Shown: positions 8,660 through 16,886, counted from the first letter of the stretch. The stretch is 64,000 nt of DNA from Exiguobacterium sp. (GCF_020832205.1 NZ_JAFIFD010000038.1:1-64000); one strand, 5' to 3'. The notes: generated from the letters alone by a model not told the origin. A program made the numbers and translations.

Positions 8660-10000
8660 TTATTGAACAGATTCTTTACGGTTGCGAAGTGTGACAAAGG
8701 CGAGTAAGATTCCGCCAAGTACAGCAAGGCCAGCGTAGAGGGTGTTCATCGATTGTGTTTGTGCACCACCGAGACCTGTCTCAGGCATCTCTTCAGGCAT
8801 CGTCGTTTCAGCGAACTTGTCAGGCATTTGTGTCACGATCGCGTTACCGAGTGTTTCACCAACACCGAACATGAACGCATAGCCTTCACGGAATGACATC
8901 CAAGCCGCGTCCGCGTCACCGGCTACATACTGATCGAACGTTTGAAGCACGAGTGCCTCGTGTTGCATGATCGCTTCTTGGCCAGCTGCTTGTGGCAAGT
9001 TGCCTTCTGTCGCCGCATCGAGGAACGTGCTGAAGTCGACAGCGAACTGATCGAGTTTCATACGTGCTTCTTCGATTTTAGCTTCGTCGCCTTCGAGTGT
9101 GGCGGCGACGATATCACCTTGAGCCGTGATGTGGTTGCCGTTCCATACTTTCTCGAACTGGGCCGCGCCTTCGTCACCATAGACCGAAGCGATTGCTGCT
9201 TTGAAGTCGAGTGTGTTCTGGTCTTCAGCCCAGCTCACGTAGTCGAAGTCTTCCGCTTTATCATAACCTTTCTGCATGCCGATCGCAGCGAGGGCGAAGT
9301 GTTCACCAGCGAGGCTATTCAATGTCGAACGGAGCTCGACGGCCGGTGTGTCGGCTGGTGTGTCGAACTTGTCAGGCATTTGTGTGACGATGGCGCCAGA
9401 GAGTGCTTTACTGATGTCGAACATGAGTTTGTAGCCTTCACGGTACGTCATGTAAGCCGACTCATAGTCACCGGCTACATAGTTGTCGAACACTGAGAGA
9501 ACTTGATCTTCGTGAAGCTCGAGTACGTCAGCCGCTGCGTCTTTTGGAAGGTTCCCTTCTGTCGCTGCATCAAGGAACGTTGAGAATTCTTCGACGAACT
9601 CATCGACTTCCGCTTCCGCTTCAGCACGGAGTTCTTTGTCGTCCGACTTGGCCGCTTCGACGAAATCAGCCGAGTAGTCGTTATGACCAGCGAAGATGTC
9701 TTCGAACTGGGCCGCGCCTTCGTCACCATAAATCGAAGCGATGGCCGGTGTCATGTCGAGCGCGTTTTGATCGAGTGCTTTCATCGCGACTTCGGCGTCA
9801 GGTGCCCCGTCGTACGCTTTCATCATCGAGGTGACCGCTAAGACGTAGTGCTCAGACAGCAACTGATCGAGTGTCGCTCGAAGGTCTCCAGCTGGTGTGC
9901 TCGCTGTCGGTGCGTGATCTGCCGCCTGGGCATTGATTGGGACGAGTAATCCTAACGCTAATGCCGGTGCTACAATTTTGTTCATTGTTTTCTTCTTCAT
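8660..10000 (-). CDS. Duplicated-domain surface protein with MPETG sorting signal
   Basis: 446 residues. Signal peptide ends near AQA-A (residue 26/27). Two copies of a helical domain, about 38-212 and 222-395, are clearly homologous: both hold IYGDEGAAQFE/VYGDEGAAQFE, STFLDAATEGNLP and IVTQMPDKF. Each copy keeps three histidines in register (His51/234, His106/290, His163/347), which suggests a metal site or ligand pocket. The C-terminus is a classic sorting signal: MPETG at 405-409, a hydrophobic stretch, then RNRKESVQ. AGGAGCG precedes ATG 10000. Cotranscribed with the sortase. Relatives are, from memory, sometimes labelled copper amine oxidase; nothing here supports that. Function unknown. 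Confidence 0.82.
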   Translation of the reverse strand: MKKKTMNKIVAPALALGLLVPINAQAADHAPTASTPAGDLRATLDQLLSEHYVLAVTSMMKAYDGAPDAEVAMKALDQNALDMTPAIASIYGDEGAAQFEDIFAGHNDYSADFVEAAKSDDKELRAEAEAEVDEFVEEFSTFLDAATEGNLPKDAAADVLELHEDQVLSVFDNYVAGDYESAYMTYREGYKLMFDISKALSGAIVTQMPDKFDTPADTPAVELRSTLNSLAGEHFALAAIGMQKGYDKAEDFDYVSWAEDQNTLDFKAAIASVYGDEGAAQFEKVWNGNHITAQGDIVAATLEGDEAKIEEARMKLDQFAVDFSTFLDAATEGNLPQAAGQEAIMQHEALVLQTFDQYVAGDADAAWMSFREGYAFMFGVGETLGNAIVTQMPDKFAETTMPEEMPETGLGGAQTQSMNTLYAGLAVLGGILLAFVTLRNRKESVQ

Positions 10001-10080
10001 GTGAATCGCTCCTTTTTTTGTGAGTGTTGTCGTTGTTTACACCCATCTAACGGAGCGGTTCAAAAAATGGATCACTTTTT

Positions 10081-10863
10081 TTATTCTTTTTTTTCGTTTT
10101 TTTGTTGAAGTGTGCGATAAATCCCTGGTGCGACGCCATATTTCCGTTTAAAAATCCGGTGGAAATAAGGGTACGTCCGAAAACCAGACAGCTCGGCGAT
10201 CCGTTCGAGCGAGTGTTGTGTATATCGCATTTGTTCTTCGGCGAGTTGCAACCGGATCGACTGGGCGTATTCGATAATCGTCATCCCGGTCACTTCTTTG
10301 AACAAGTGGACGGTCCGCGACACGCTCAAGTCGACAGCGTCGGCGACGTCAGCGATTTTAAAGTCGGTGGTGACGTTTCCTTCTATATAACGCATCATCC
10401 GGGACACGACCGGGGGACGGGTGTTCGACCGGACGTCGACCATCGCGCGGTCGAGCATGAGCAGGAGGGCCTCAATCAACGTTTCCATCAAGGCGGTGCT
10501 CTGTTCATCCGTGGGCCGTCTCGCTTCTTCGGTGACGTGTTGCCAAAGCGAGAGCAGGCGGGGGTCAATCGAGATTGAGGTGAGCCGGGAACGATTTCCC
10601 GTTGCCCACCATGCGTCGAGCGTCGGGCCGGCACAAAATAAATGGTAGTCGCCGCTTGCGGGAGTGTCGATGTTCAACTCATAGTAGTCTCCTGGTTTGA
10701 CGAGCAACAGATCACCGGGACGTGCGACGTACGTCTCCCCATTGACGAGAATCCGGGCTGAGCCTTCTGTCTGCAAGCGGATCAAGTACGTGTCTAATCG
10801 GTTGGCGAACGGAAAAGTATATACGGCAGTATGATACGAATAGCCACAAAAGCCAATTTCCAT
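10081..10863 (-). CDS. AraC-family transcriptional regulator
   Basis: 260 residues: N-terminal cupin-like sensor (ARPGDLLLVKPGDYYELN, residues 47-64) and a C-terminal double helix-turn-helix, the second in IAELSGFRTYPYFHRIFKRK. AAAGGAGTGACTCG precedes the ATG. The cupin-AraC layout is typical of sugar regulators. It is divergent from the oligo-1,6-glucosidase gene across 119 bp, so control of that gene is the likely job, though the surface-protein gene lies 80 bp downstream on the same strand and could also be a target. Confidence 0.88.
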   Translation of the reverse strand: MEIGFCGYSYHTAVYTFPFANRLDTYLIRLQTEGSARILVNGETYVARPGDLLLVKPGDYYELNIDTPASGDYHLFCAGPTLDAWWATGNRSRLTSISIDPRLLSLWQHVTEEARRPTDEQSTALMETLIEALLLMLDRAMVDVRSNTRPPVVSRMMRYIEGNVTTDFKIADVADAVDLSVSRTVHLFKEVTGMTIIEYAQSIRLQLAEEQMRYTQHSLERIAELSGFRTYPYFHRIFKRKYGVAPGIYRTLQQKNEKKE

Positions 10864-10982
10864 CGAGTCACTCCTTTATAATAGCAAGATTGTGCATATA
10901 TCGATCATATCATGAATGGGCACGGGCGTCGGGACAGGGTACGATGGTGACGTCAGATTGAACCGATGAGGAGGAGATATAT

Positions 10983-12632
10983 ATGAAACAATGGTGGAAA
11001 GAAGCGGTCGTCTATCAGATTTATCCGCGCAGCTTTAACGACTCGAACGGGGACGGGATTGGGGACATCCCAGGAATCACGGAAAAAATGCCATACTTGG
11101 CTGAACTCGGGATTGATGTCATTTGGCTATCGCCGGTGTACGATTCGCCGAACGATGACAACGGTTATGACATCCGTGATTATCGTGCCATCATGGACGA
11201 GTTCGGGACGATGGCCGATTTCGATACGATGCTTGAAGAAGCGCACCGTCACGGCATCAAAATCATGATGGACCTCGTCGTCAACCATTCTTCCGATGAA
11301 CACCATTGGTTCATGGAATCTCGTTCGTCTAAAGATAGCCCGTATCGGGACTACTACATTTGGAAAAAAGGCGAGAACGGTCAGCCGCCGACGAACTGGG
11401 GCGCGTTCTTTGGCGGCAGTGCGTGGGCGTATGACGAAGCGAGCGACGAATACTATTTGCACTTGTTCAGCAAGAAGCAACCGGACTTGAATTGGGAGTC
11501 GGAGACGCTTCGTCGTGAAGTATACGACTTGATGACGTACTGGCTCGATAAAGGCGTCGATGGTTTCCGGATGGACGTCATCAACATGATCTCAAAAGAC
11601 CAAAGTTATCCGGATGGCGAGACGCGCGGCACCGGGTACGGGGATGGGACACCGTTCTTCTTCAATGGACCGCGGATCCATGAGTTCATGCAAGAAATGA
11701 ACCGTGAAGTGCTGTCGAAGTACGATACGATCACGGTCGGCGAGATGCCGGGTGTAAGCGTCGACGAGGCGAAACTGTATACGGCCGAAGACCGCGACGA
11801 GTTGAACATGGTGTTCCATTTCGAGCACGTCGACGTCGGTAGCGGCAGTTTTGGGAAGTGGAATCCGACCGATTGGAAGCTGACGGACTTGAAGACGATT
11901 TTCTCGCGTTGGCAAGAAGGACTCGAGGAAGAAGGGTGGAATAGTCTGTATTGGAGTAACCACGATCAACCGCGCGCCATCTCGCGTTTCGGCAACGATT
12001 CAGATGAGTACCGTGTCGTCTCCGGCAAGATGCTCGCAACCCTTCTCCATATGTTGAAAGGCACACCTTACATTTATCAAGGGGAAGAGTTCGGGATGAC
12101 GAACGTCGCGTTCGATTCGATCGACAAGTACCGTGACATCGAGACGCTCAATGCATACCGTGATTACACATCGAACGGACTGTTGACGCACGAGGAGATC
12201 TTCCGCGGCATCCACGCCCGCGGACGTGATAACTCGCGGACGCCGGTCCAATGGTCGGCTGAAGCGCAAGCGGGATTCACGACCGGCACACCGTGGATTG
12301 ACGTCAACCCGAACTACGTCGAGGTGAACGCGGAAGCGGCACAGAACGATCCGGACTCGCTCTTCCATTATTATCGTCAGCTGATCGCAATGCGGAAGCA
12401 GAATCCGGTCGTCGTCTACGGGAAGTATGAGTTACTGCTTCCGGAAGATGAGGCTGTCTATGCGTTCACCCGCAAGCTCGACGGGGAGACGTGGCTCGTC
12501 CTATGTAACTTCTCGGACGAGACGCAAGAGCGAACGCTTCCGCATGAAGTGAAAGAACGTGTCATCGGCAATATGGAACCGATCGAACCGTTCACGCTTC
12601 GTCCGTACGAGGCACAAGTGTACAAACTATGA
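10983..12632 (+). CDS. malL: Oligo-1,6-glucosidase (GH13, MalL-like)
   Basis: 549 residues, full family length. GH13 motifs in order: DLVVNH (residues 97-102), GFRMDVIN with nucleophile Asp198, VGEMPG with acid/base Glu254, and SNHDQPR. The valine after Asp198 is the residue associated with alpha-1,6 cleavage in this subfamily, so isomaltose-type oligosaccharides are likely substrates; sucrose or maltose activity cannot be excluded. No signal peptide, so it is cytoplasmic and needs a transporter, possibly the PTS IICB at 47.8-49.4 kb. GAGGAGGAG precedes the ATG. Divergent AraC regulator upstream. Confidence 0.9.
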   Translation: MKQWWKEAVVYQIYPRSFNDSNGDGIGDIPGITEKMPYLAELGIDVIWLSPVYDSPNDDNGYDIRDYRAIMDEFGTMADFDTMLEEAHRHGIKIMMDLVVNHSSDEHHWFMESRSSKDSPYRDYYIWKKGENGQPPTNWGAFFGGSAWAYDEASDEYYLHLFSKKQPDLNWESETLRREVYDLMTYWLDKGVDGFRMDVINMISKDQSYPDGETRGTGYGDGTPFFFNGPRIHEFMQEMNREVLSKYDTITVGEMPGVSVDEAKLYTAEDRDELNMVFHFEHVDVGSGSFGKWNPTDWKLTDLKTIFSRWQEGLEEEGWNSLYWSNHDQPRAISRFGNDSDEYRVVSGKMLATLLHMLKGTPYIYQGEEFGMTNVAFDSIDKYRDIETLNAYRDYTSNGLLTHEEIFRGIHARGRDNSRTPVQWSAEAQAGFTTGTPWIDVNPNYVEVNAEAAQNDPDSLFHYYRQLIAMRKQNPVVVYGKYELLLPEDEAVYAFTRKLDGETWLVLCNFSDETQERTLPHEVKERVIGNMEPIEPFTLRPYEAQVYKL

Positions 12633-12638
12633 CAAAAA

Positions 12639-12663
12639 ACTCGCCCGAGCGGCGAGTTTTTTT
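12639..12663 (+). terminator. Terminator after glucosidase
   Basis: Stem ACTCGCC (12639-12645) with GGCGAGT (12651-12657), then a run of seven T. Confidence 0.85.
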
Positions 12664-12734
12664 CAAGCGTATATATTCTCCCTTGCAATCGGGAATAGGA
12701 AAAATAGACTCTGACTTGCAAAGGGGGAAACGAG

Positions 12735-13241
12735 ATGAAGACGTTGATCGCGTATACGTCGCGTTACGGTACGAGCGAGAAAGTCGCCCATCTTTTGGCT
12801 GAACGCCTGTCTGGAAACGTCCACGTTCAAAATTTGGTCGACGAGCCGGACGTCGATTGGGAGACAGTCGACCATGTCATCGTCGGAGGATCCATTCGGA
12901 TGGGGAAAGTCCAAGACGAGTTGACGGACTGGTTGAAGCAAAACGAGGTGCCATTGCTCGAACGCCCGCTCGGGTTATATTTGTGCGCCGGCACGCCGAC
13001 CGCGGCAGAACGGCAACGGGAGCTCGAGGGCGCGTACGGGGAACCGTTGCGGACGCACGCCTATTTCGTCGAAGTCGTCGGCAGTGGCTATGATTTTGAG
13101 CGGATGGGGTTCCTCGACAAAGCCATCGTGCGCATGATGGCGAAGCAGACGGTCAGCTCCCTCAACTTGGATGAAGCGCGGATAAACGAGCTTGTCGAGT
13201 CAGCTCAAGCGTCGTTACGCACCCGTTCTGAAAATCCGTAA
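12735..13241 (+). CDS. Flavodoxin-domain protein (HemG-like)
   Basis: 168 residues. The N-terminus YTSRYGTSEKVA is the FMN phosphate-binding loop of flavodoxins, and IVGGSIRMGKVQ and YLCAGTP mark the other flavin loops, the pattern of the protoporphyrinogen-oxidase HemG branch. No membrane helix. CAAAGGGGGAAACGAG precedes ATG 12735. The last 37 bases overlap the 3' end of the convergent beta-helix gene, and no terminator separates the two. Electron-transfer role is likely; a heme role is only a family analogy. Confidence 0.75.
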   Translation: MKTLIAYTSRYGTSEKVAHLLAERLSGNVHVQNLVDEPDVDWETVDHVIVGGSIRMGKVQDELTDWLKQNEVPLLERPLGLYLCAGTPTAAERQRELEGAYGEPLRTHAYFVEVVGSGYDFERMGFLDKAIVRMMAKQTVSSLNLDEARINELVESAQASLRTRSENP

Positions 13242-14803
13242 GCAAATAAGTCGTGGGCTTCAAGCGGACTATGAGTGGAGATGAGAGCATCTCCGCTCTT
13301 TTGTTCGCCTTCAATGTGGGTGAGCACGACATCCGTCAAACGGCCACCGACTTTAATGGCGATCGGTGCCGAATGCCGGCACGTCACTTCTTCGACGGTG
13401 ACACGGTCAGTCCGGTTTGCCCCCCCGAACAGTTCGATGTCGGCGCGTCCTGATACGAAGCCGCTCGTCGCGATCCGTTTCAAGCGGACGTCTCGTGACT
13501 TATACTGAACGGCTAAGGCCGGATTGCCTTCATAATCGTAGGACGGATCACCGATGGCCGTGAACCCGTTAATGAATACGTCTTGATAGGCGGACACGAC
13601 GAGACTGCGCGGAGACGACCGCTCGTATAGCACGGACCGGACCGGCTCGATGGAGACCAAGTTCGTGCCTGAGATGAAACGGGCCGTCTTCGAGTCCGGG
13701 TCGTCCGCCAAGTGGTGGCCGATATGGCGGAAATTATACGAACGGTTGTCATGGTATGAGACGTGGCCGAAAATATGGACGTCGTGGGCGGCCGAGGACG
13801 TCGCATGTGCTTTTACCTCGATCCCGCCGAAACACCCCTCGGTCATGTTATTGACGAGCACGACATGCCGAGACCCGTCATCGACTTCGATTCCGTTTGA
13901 ATTCGAGAATCCGGCCGTGTGCGTCCGGCCGTGTGGGTGATGACAGTAACAGTTCGTGACGTAGATGGCGTCACTATGATGGGTCGTGATGCCGTCGTCC
14001 CCATAGTTCGTCGCCTCGCAACGATCGAGCCAGATGTAGCGGCTTCCTTTCGCCGCCCGTAAGCCGTCACCGAGATAGTGGTAGTGGGGGGCGGTAATAT
14101 CAAACGCATGCAGTCCAGCGTTTTTCGACGTGACGTGGTGAACCCAGCCGAATGTGACGTGAGCGAACGTCAACGCGCTTGAAGCCGTGTCTCCGCTAGA
14201 CGTCCGGTCCACGGCTCCGAGCCGGTCGACGTTCCAATCGAGTGTCAGATGCGCGACTTCAATATGATGGTTTCCGAGAAACGGGGTCGCATTCCGGAGC
14301 AGTCGCCGGTGTTTGGGTGCCCGGTCGTCGAGCTTGATCGTCGTCTGATCCTGCCCGGCCCCTTCGAGCACACAATTCGACGGGACGCGGATGCCCCGGA
14401 CGACATAGACGCCAGCTGGGACGTACACATGACGGTATGAGCGCAGGGCCAGGCGAAAAGCGAGCGTACAGTCGGTCTTGCCGTCCCCCACGGCGCCGTA
14501 CTCGGTCACATCGATGCGTCGAGTCGTCGCTTGTCTCAAGTTTAAGTACTCGGCATCGAGCCGGCGCATCCAGACGGGGCGGACGAGATCGTCGACGATT
14601 TCAAGCGGGAGGGAACTCGTCACGGGGGCAATGCGTTCCGTCAGCGGGATGCGTGACGCATACGTCTTCCGTTGATCGGGATAACGGTCCCGTCTCGTCG
14701 CCGCGTGCCAAGCGAGCGTGTCGGAAAGCAATTGATCTTCGTTCCAACTGGAATGGGCTGCGATGCTTGCGCGAATATGTTTCGGGTTGATTGGGTCCAT
14801 CAT
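13205..14803 (-). CDS. Right-handed beta-helix protein (pectate-lyase-3/GH28-like)
   Basis: 532 residues. After an N-terminal 95-residue region, VTEYGAVGDGKTDCTLAFRLAL (residues about 99-120) is the signature opening of pectate-lyase-superfamily-3 proteins, followed by many short beta-helix turns rich in His, Asp and Asn (THHSDAIYVTNCYCHH; VVLVNNMTEGCFGGIEVK). No signal peptide or membrane segment is visible, which is odd for a polysaccharide enzyme. AGGAGGAG with 7-nt spacing supports ATG 14803. Substrate unknown; could be a glycan lyase, hydrolase or epimerase. Confidence 0.72.
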   Translation of the reverse strand: MMDPINPKHIRASIAAHSSWNEDQLLSDTLAWHAATRRDRYPDQRKTYASRIPLTERIAPVTSSLPLEIVDDLVRPVWMRRLDAEYLNLRQATTRRIDVTEYGAVGDGKTDCTLAFRLALRSYRHVYVPAGVYVVRGIRVPSNCVLEGAGQDQTTIKLDDRAPKHRRLLRNATPFLGNHHIEVAHLTLDWNVDRLGAVDRTSSGDTASSALTFAHVTFGWVHHVTSKNAGLHAFDITAPHYHYLGDGLRAAKGSRYIWLDRCEATNYGDDGITTHHSDAIYVTNCYCHHPHGRTHTAGFSNSNGIEVDDGSRHVVLVNNMTEGCFGGIEVKAHATSSAAHDVHIFGHVSYHDNRSYNFRHIGHHLADDPDSKTARFISGTNLVSIEPVRSVLYERSSPRSLVVSAYQDVFINGFTAIGDPSYDYEGNPALAVQYKSRDVRLKRIATSGFVSGRADIELFGGANRTDRVTVEEVTCRHSAPIAIKVGGRLTDVVLTHIEGEQKSGDALISTHSPLEAHDLFAYGFSERVRNDA

Positions 14804-14880
14804 CTTGTTTCTCCTCCTAGCAATCGATTCACTTGAATCTACCCGTTTTCAAAGTATTTTTAGCAAACCGAAGTATTTAG

Positions 14881-14909
14881 TAGACAGAAGCATTTATCCG
14901 TGGTATATT
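14881..14909 (+). promoter_or_regulatory. Promoter of cold-shock gene
   Basis: TAGACA (14881-14886), 17-bp spacer, extended -10 TGG-TATATT (14901-14909). Predicted start near 14916. Confidence 0.65.
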
Positions 14910-14915
14910 ACATAT

Positions 14916-15069
14916 GTGCTTAATTAAGAATAGCTGGAAACATAATTCACAATCGCTTGGGATTATTTTTCATGAAAGATAATCCAACAAGGTTTGTGCT
15001 TTTTTTTGGTCAGTTTTTTCTAGTAAGGCACTACTAGAACGCACAGCGTTTATTTCAGGAGGGTTCATT
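14916..15069 (+). promoter_or_regulatory. Long structured 5' leader of csp gene
   Basis: About 150 nt untranslated. It holds hairpins GGATTAT/ATAATCC (14960-14966/14979-14985) and CTAGTA/TACTAG (15020-15025/15032-15037), with U-runs at 15000-15007 and 15014-15019. Long leaders of this kind control cold-shock mRNA stability and translation. The 14804-14880 stretch before it holds nothing I recognise. Confidence 0.5.
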
Positions 15070-15270
15070 ATGAACACAGGTAAAGTAAAATGGTTTAACT
15101 CAGAAAAAGGTTACGGCTTCATCGAAATGGAAGGCGGAGACGACGTATTCGTACACTTCTCAGCAATCCAAGGCGACGGCTTCAAGACACTTGAAGAAGG
15201 CCAAGCAGTAACTTTCGAAATCACTGACGGAGCTCGTGGCCCACAAGCTTCTAACGTTGAAAAAATCTAA
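15070..15270 (+). CDS. Cold-shock protein (CspA/CspB family)
   Basis: 66 residues, exactly family size: one cold-shock beta-barrel. RNP1 reads KGYGFIEM and RNP2 reads VFVHFSAI, the aromatic nucleic-acid-binding surface. TCAGGAGGG precedes ATG 15070. RNA chaperone in the cytoplasm, binding single-stranded RNA/DNA. Monocistronic, with its own promoter, long leader and strong terminator. AT-richer codon use (GTA, CAA, ACA) than its neighbours, as expected of a highly expressed gene. Which csp paralogue this is cannot be told. Confidence 0.97.
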   Translation: MNTGKVKWFNSEKGYGFIEMEGGDDVFVHFSAIQGDGFKTLEEGQAVTFEITDGARGPQASNVEKI

Positions 15271-15293
15271 TCTTCCTTTCTAAGGAATTTTAT

Positions 15294-15324
15294 AACCTGC
15301 TCGCTTCGGCGAGCAGGTTTTTTT
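15294..15324 (+). terminator. Terminator of csp gene
   Basis: Stem AACCTGCTCGC (15294-15304) with 15309-15319, TTCG tetraloop, T-run to 15324. Confidence 0.9.
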
Positions 15325-15334
15325 GTGTCCATGC

Positions 15335-15359
15335 GTTTAATCGCTTGCCCCCGGGGAAA
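15335..15359 (+). promoter_or_regulatory. Sigma-B-type promoter
   Basis: GTTTAA (15335-15340), 13-bp spacer, GGGAAA (15354-15359), close to the general-stress consensus GTTTAA-N12-15-GGGWAW. It stands 38 bp before a gene resembling a general stress protein. Confidence 0.6.
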
Positions 15360-15396
15360 GAGTATACGAGTGACGATCACAAGGAGGTTATTTGGA

Positions 15397-15810
15397 ATGG
15401 ATGCATTGCAAACAGCAAAACAAATTCTAGATCATAGTAACGTGGGCACGATGGCTACTGTCTATAAGGGGAAGCCGCACAGTCGCTACATGACGTTTTT
15501 TCATGATGATTTGACGCTCTATACCGCAACCTCAAAAGATACGGATAAAGTGGATGAGTTGAAAAACAACCCGTACACACACATTTTGATCGGTTATGAC
15601 GGGGATGGCGTCGGAGACACGTATCTCGAGATTTTAGGTGAGACGACCGTTTCCGATGACGAATCGATGAAAGAGAAAGTATGGAACGAAAAATTAGAAG
15701 GTTGGTTCGACGGCCCGGACGATCCGAAACTCGTCATCTTGAAAATCTCACCGCAATCGATGCGGGTGATGAACAAAAAAGGTCAACCGCCTCAAGAAGT
15801 GACTTTATAA
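15397..15810 (+). CDS. General stress protein 26-like, PNPOx-fold flavoprotein
   Basis: 137 residues; pyridoxamine-phosphate-oxidase-like split barrel, similar in length and layout to YdaG (general stress protein 26) of B. subtilis. GTMATVYKGKPHSRYMTF at residues 17-34 is the typical first strand pair. AAGGAGG at 15381-15387 selects ATG 15397; the longer reading frame upstream would run through the promoter. Probably binds FMN or F420-like flavin; the reaction is unknown. The sigma-B-type promoter upstream agrees with a stress role. Confidence 0.85.
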   Translation: MDALQTAKQILDHSNVGTMATVYKGKPHSRYMTFFHDDLTLYTATSKDTDKVDELKNNPYTHILIGYDGDGVGDTYLEILGETTVSDDESMKEKVWNEKLEGWFDGPDDPKLVILKISPQSMRVMNKKGQPPQEVTL

Positions 15811-15820
15811 AAGAAAGAAG

Positions 15821-15847
15821 AGACGTCGGAAAGGACGTCTTTTTTTT
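15821..15847 (+). terminator. Terminator of general stress gene
   Basis: Stem AGACGTC (15821-15827) with GACGTCT (15834-15840), then seven T. Confidence 0.85.
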
Positions 15848-15940
15848 GTTGACCAATTTCCAAAAAGTGACTGACTTGTGTCACACATATGAACGAAGCG
15901 TGAACGATTGTCATAACCTATGTGAATGAATGAACATGGA

Positions 15941-15964
15941 TGGTATATTGTGAATGTAATCACA
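15941..15964 (+). promoter_or_regulatory. Extended -10 promoter with Rex/Fnr-like operator
   Basis: TGG-TATATT (15941-15949) is an extended -10 box. TGTGA-N6-TCACA at 15949-15964 begins on its last base. That dyad is the half-site and spacing shared by Rex (TTGTGA-N6-TCACAA) and Bacillus Fnr; a site over the start point fits a repressor such as Rex. Confidence 0.5.
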
Positions 15965-16003
15965 TATAAGCCATCATTCAACCATTCAAAGGGAGGAATT
16001 ATC

Positions 16004-16507
16004 ATGTTCACAAAGTTTTGGCAAAACCATAACATCGCGACCGGCATCTTGACCGTACTCCGGATCTGGCTCGGTTATCACTGGCTCACAGCCGGATGGG
16101 GCAAAGTAACAGGCGACTTCGCCTCAGGCGGGTATCTTCAAAACGCGGCGTCGCTCGCAACAGGTGACCATCCAGCCGTCGCAGGATGGTGGGCCGCATT
16201 CCTTGAAGGGTTCGCAATCCCGAACGCTGCGTTGTTTGACATTTTGATCCCGTACGGTGAGGTCCTTGTCGGTCTCGGACTTTTGCTCGGTGCCCTCACT
16301 CGCAGCGCCGCTTTCTTCGGTCTCGTCATGAACATGGCGTTCTTGCTCTCGGGTACGGTCAGCACGAACCCGACGATGCTCATCGTCTCGGTCCTCATCC
16401 TCGTCGCCGGCTACAACGCTGGTAAAATCGGTGTCGATGGCTTGTTCCTTCGTAAATTCGTAGAAACAAAAGTTATGCACCGTTCACCAAATCGTCAAAT
16501 AGCGTGA
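16004..16507 (+). CDS. DoxX-family membrane protein
   Basis: 167 residues, four predicted membrane helices. The opening VLRIWLGYHWLTAGWGKVTG is the DoxX signature, followed by an extracytoplasmic segment with NAASLATGDHPAV. GGGAGGAA gives ATG 16004. DoxX proteins are small quinone/redox-linked membrane proteins; the CatD partner of the catechol dioxygenase CatE belongs to this family, and a CatE-like gene lies 4.5 kb away. A Rex/Fnr-like site overlaps the promoter, suggesting redox control. Confidence 0.88.
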   Translation: MFTKFWQNHNIATGILTVLRIWLGYHWLTAGWGKVTGDFASGGYLQNAASLATGDHPAVAGWWAAFLEGFAIPNAALFDILIPYGEVLVGLGLLLGALTRSAAFFGLVMNMAFLLSGTVSTNPTMLIVSVLILVAGYNAGKIGVDGLFLRKFVETKVMHRSPNRQIA

Positions 16508-16589
16508 CGAATTTATGAAGTTCTCCTGTGACAAACTGCTCGTTCTTCGGCTACGATGAACGTAGTATGGATTGAAAAGGAGAACAATC

Positions 16590-16886
16590 ATGAATGCTAC
16601 ACAATTCAAATGGCTCGGATATACGGAAGGAATGTCATTCCTTCTCCTCTTATTGATCGCGATGCCGCTCAAGTATTTGGCAGGCATGCCGCTCGCCGTC
16701 AGCATCGTCGGAGCGGCTCACGGTTTCTTATTCGTCGCTTACGTGGCAGCCGCCGTCTACATGGCGTGGCGCTTCAGCTGGGGCTTCAAAGTGTTAGTCC
16801 TCGCGGTCATGGCGTCGGTCATCCCGTTTGGACCGTTCCTATTAGAGAAGCGAGTCCTTCCATCAACAGAAAAGACATCGAACTGA
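16590..16886 (+). CDS. DUF3817 membrane protein (YdzA-like)
   Basis: 98 residues, three membrane helices; KWLGYTEGMSFLLLLLIAMP and VGAAHGFLFVAYVA are the DUF3817 hallmarks. AAAGGAG at 16575-16581 selects ATG 16590 over a TTG at 16572. Function unknown in the family. Its stop codon lies inside the loop-side of the shared terminator with the convergent MFS gene. Confidence 0.85.
   Translation: MNATQFKWLGYTEGMSFLLLLLIAMPLKYLAGMPLAVSIVGAAHGFLFVAYVAAAVYMAWRFSWGFKVLVLAVMASVIPFGPFLLEKRVLPSTEKTSN

Noticed and set aside
8660-10000. Copper amine oxidase
   Set aside because: No topaquinone Asn-Tyr-Asp/Glu motif and no amine-oxidase fold; only the name is used for some relatives.
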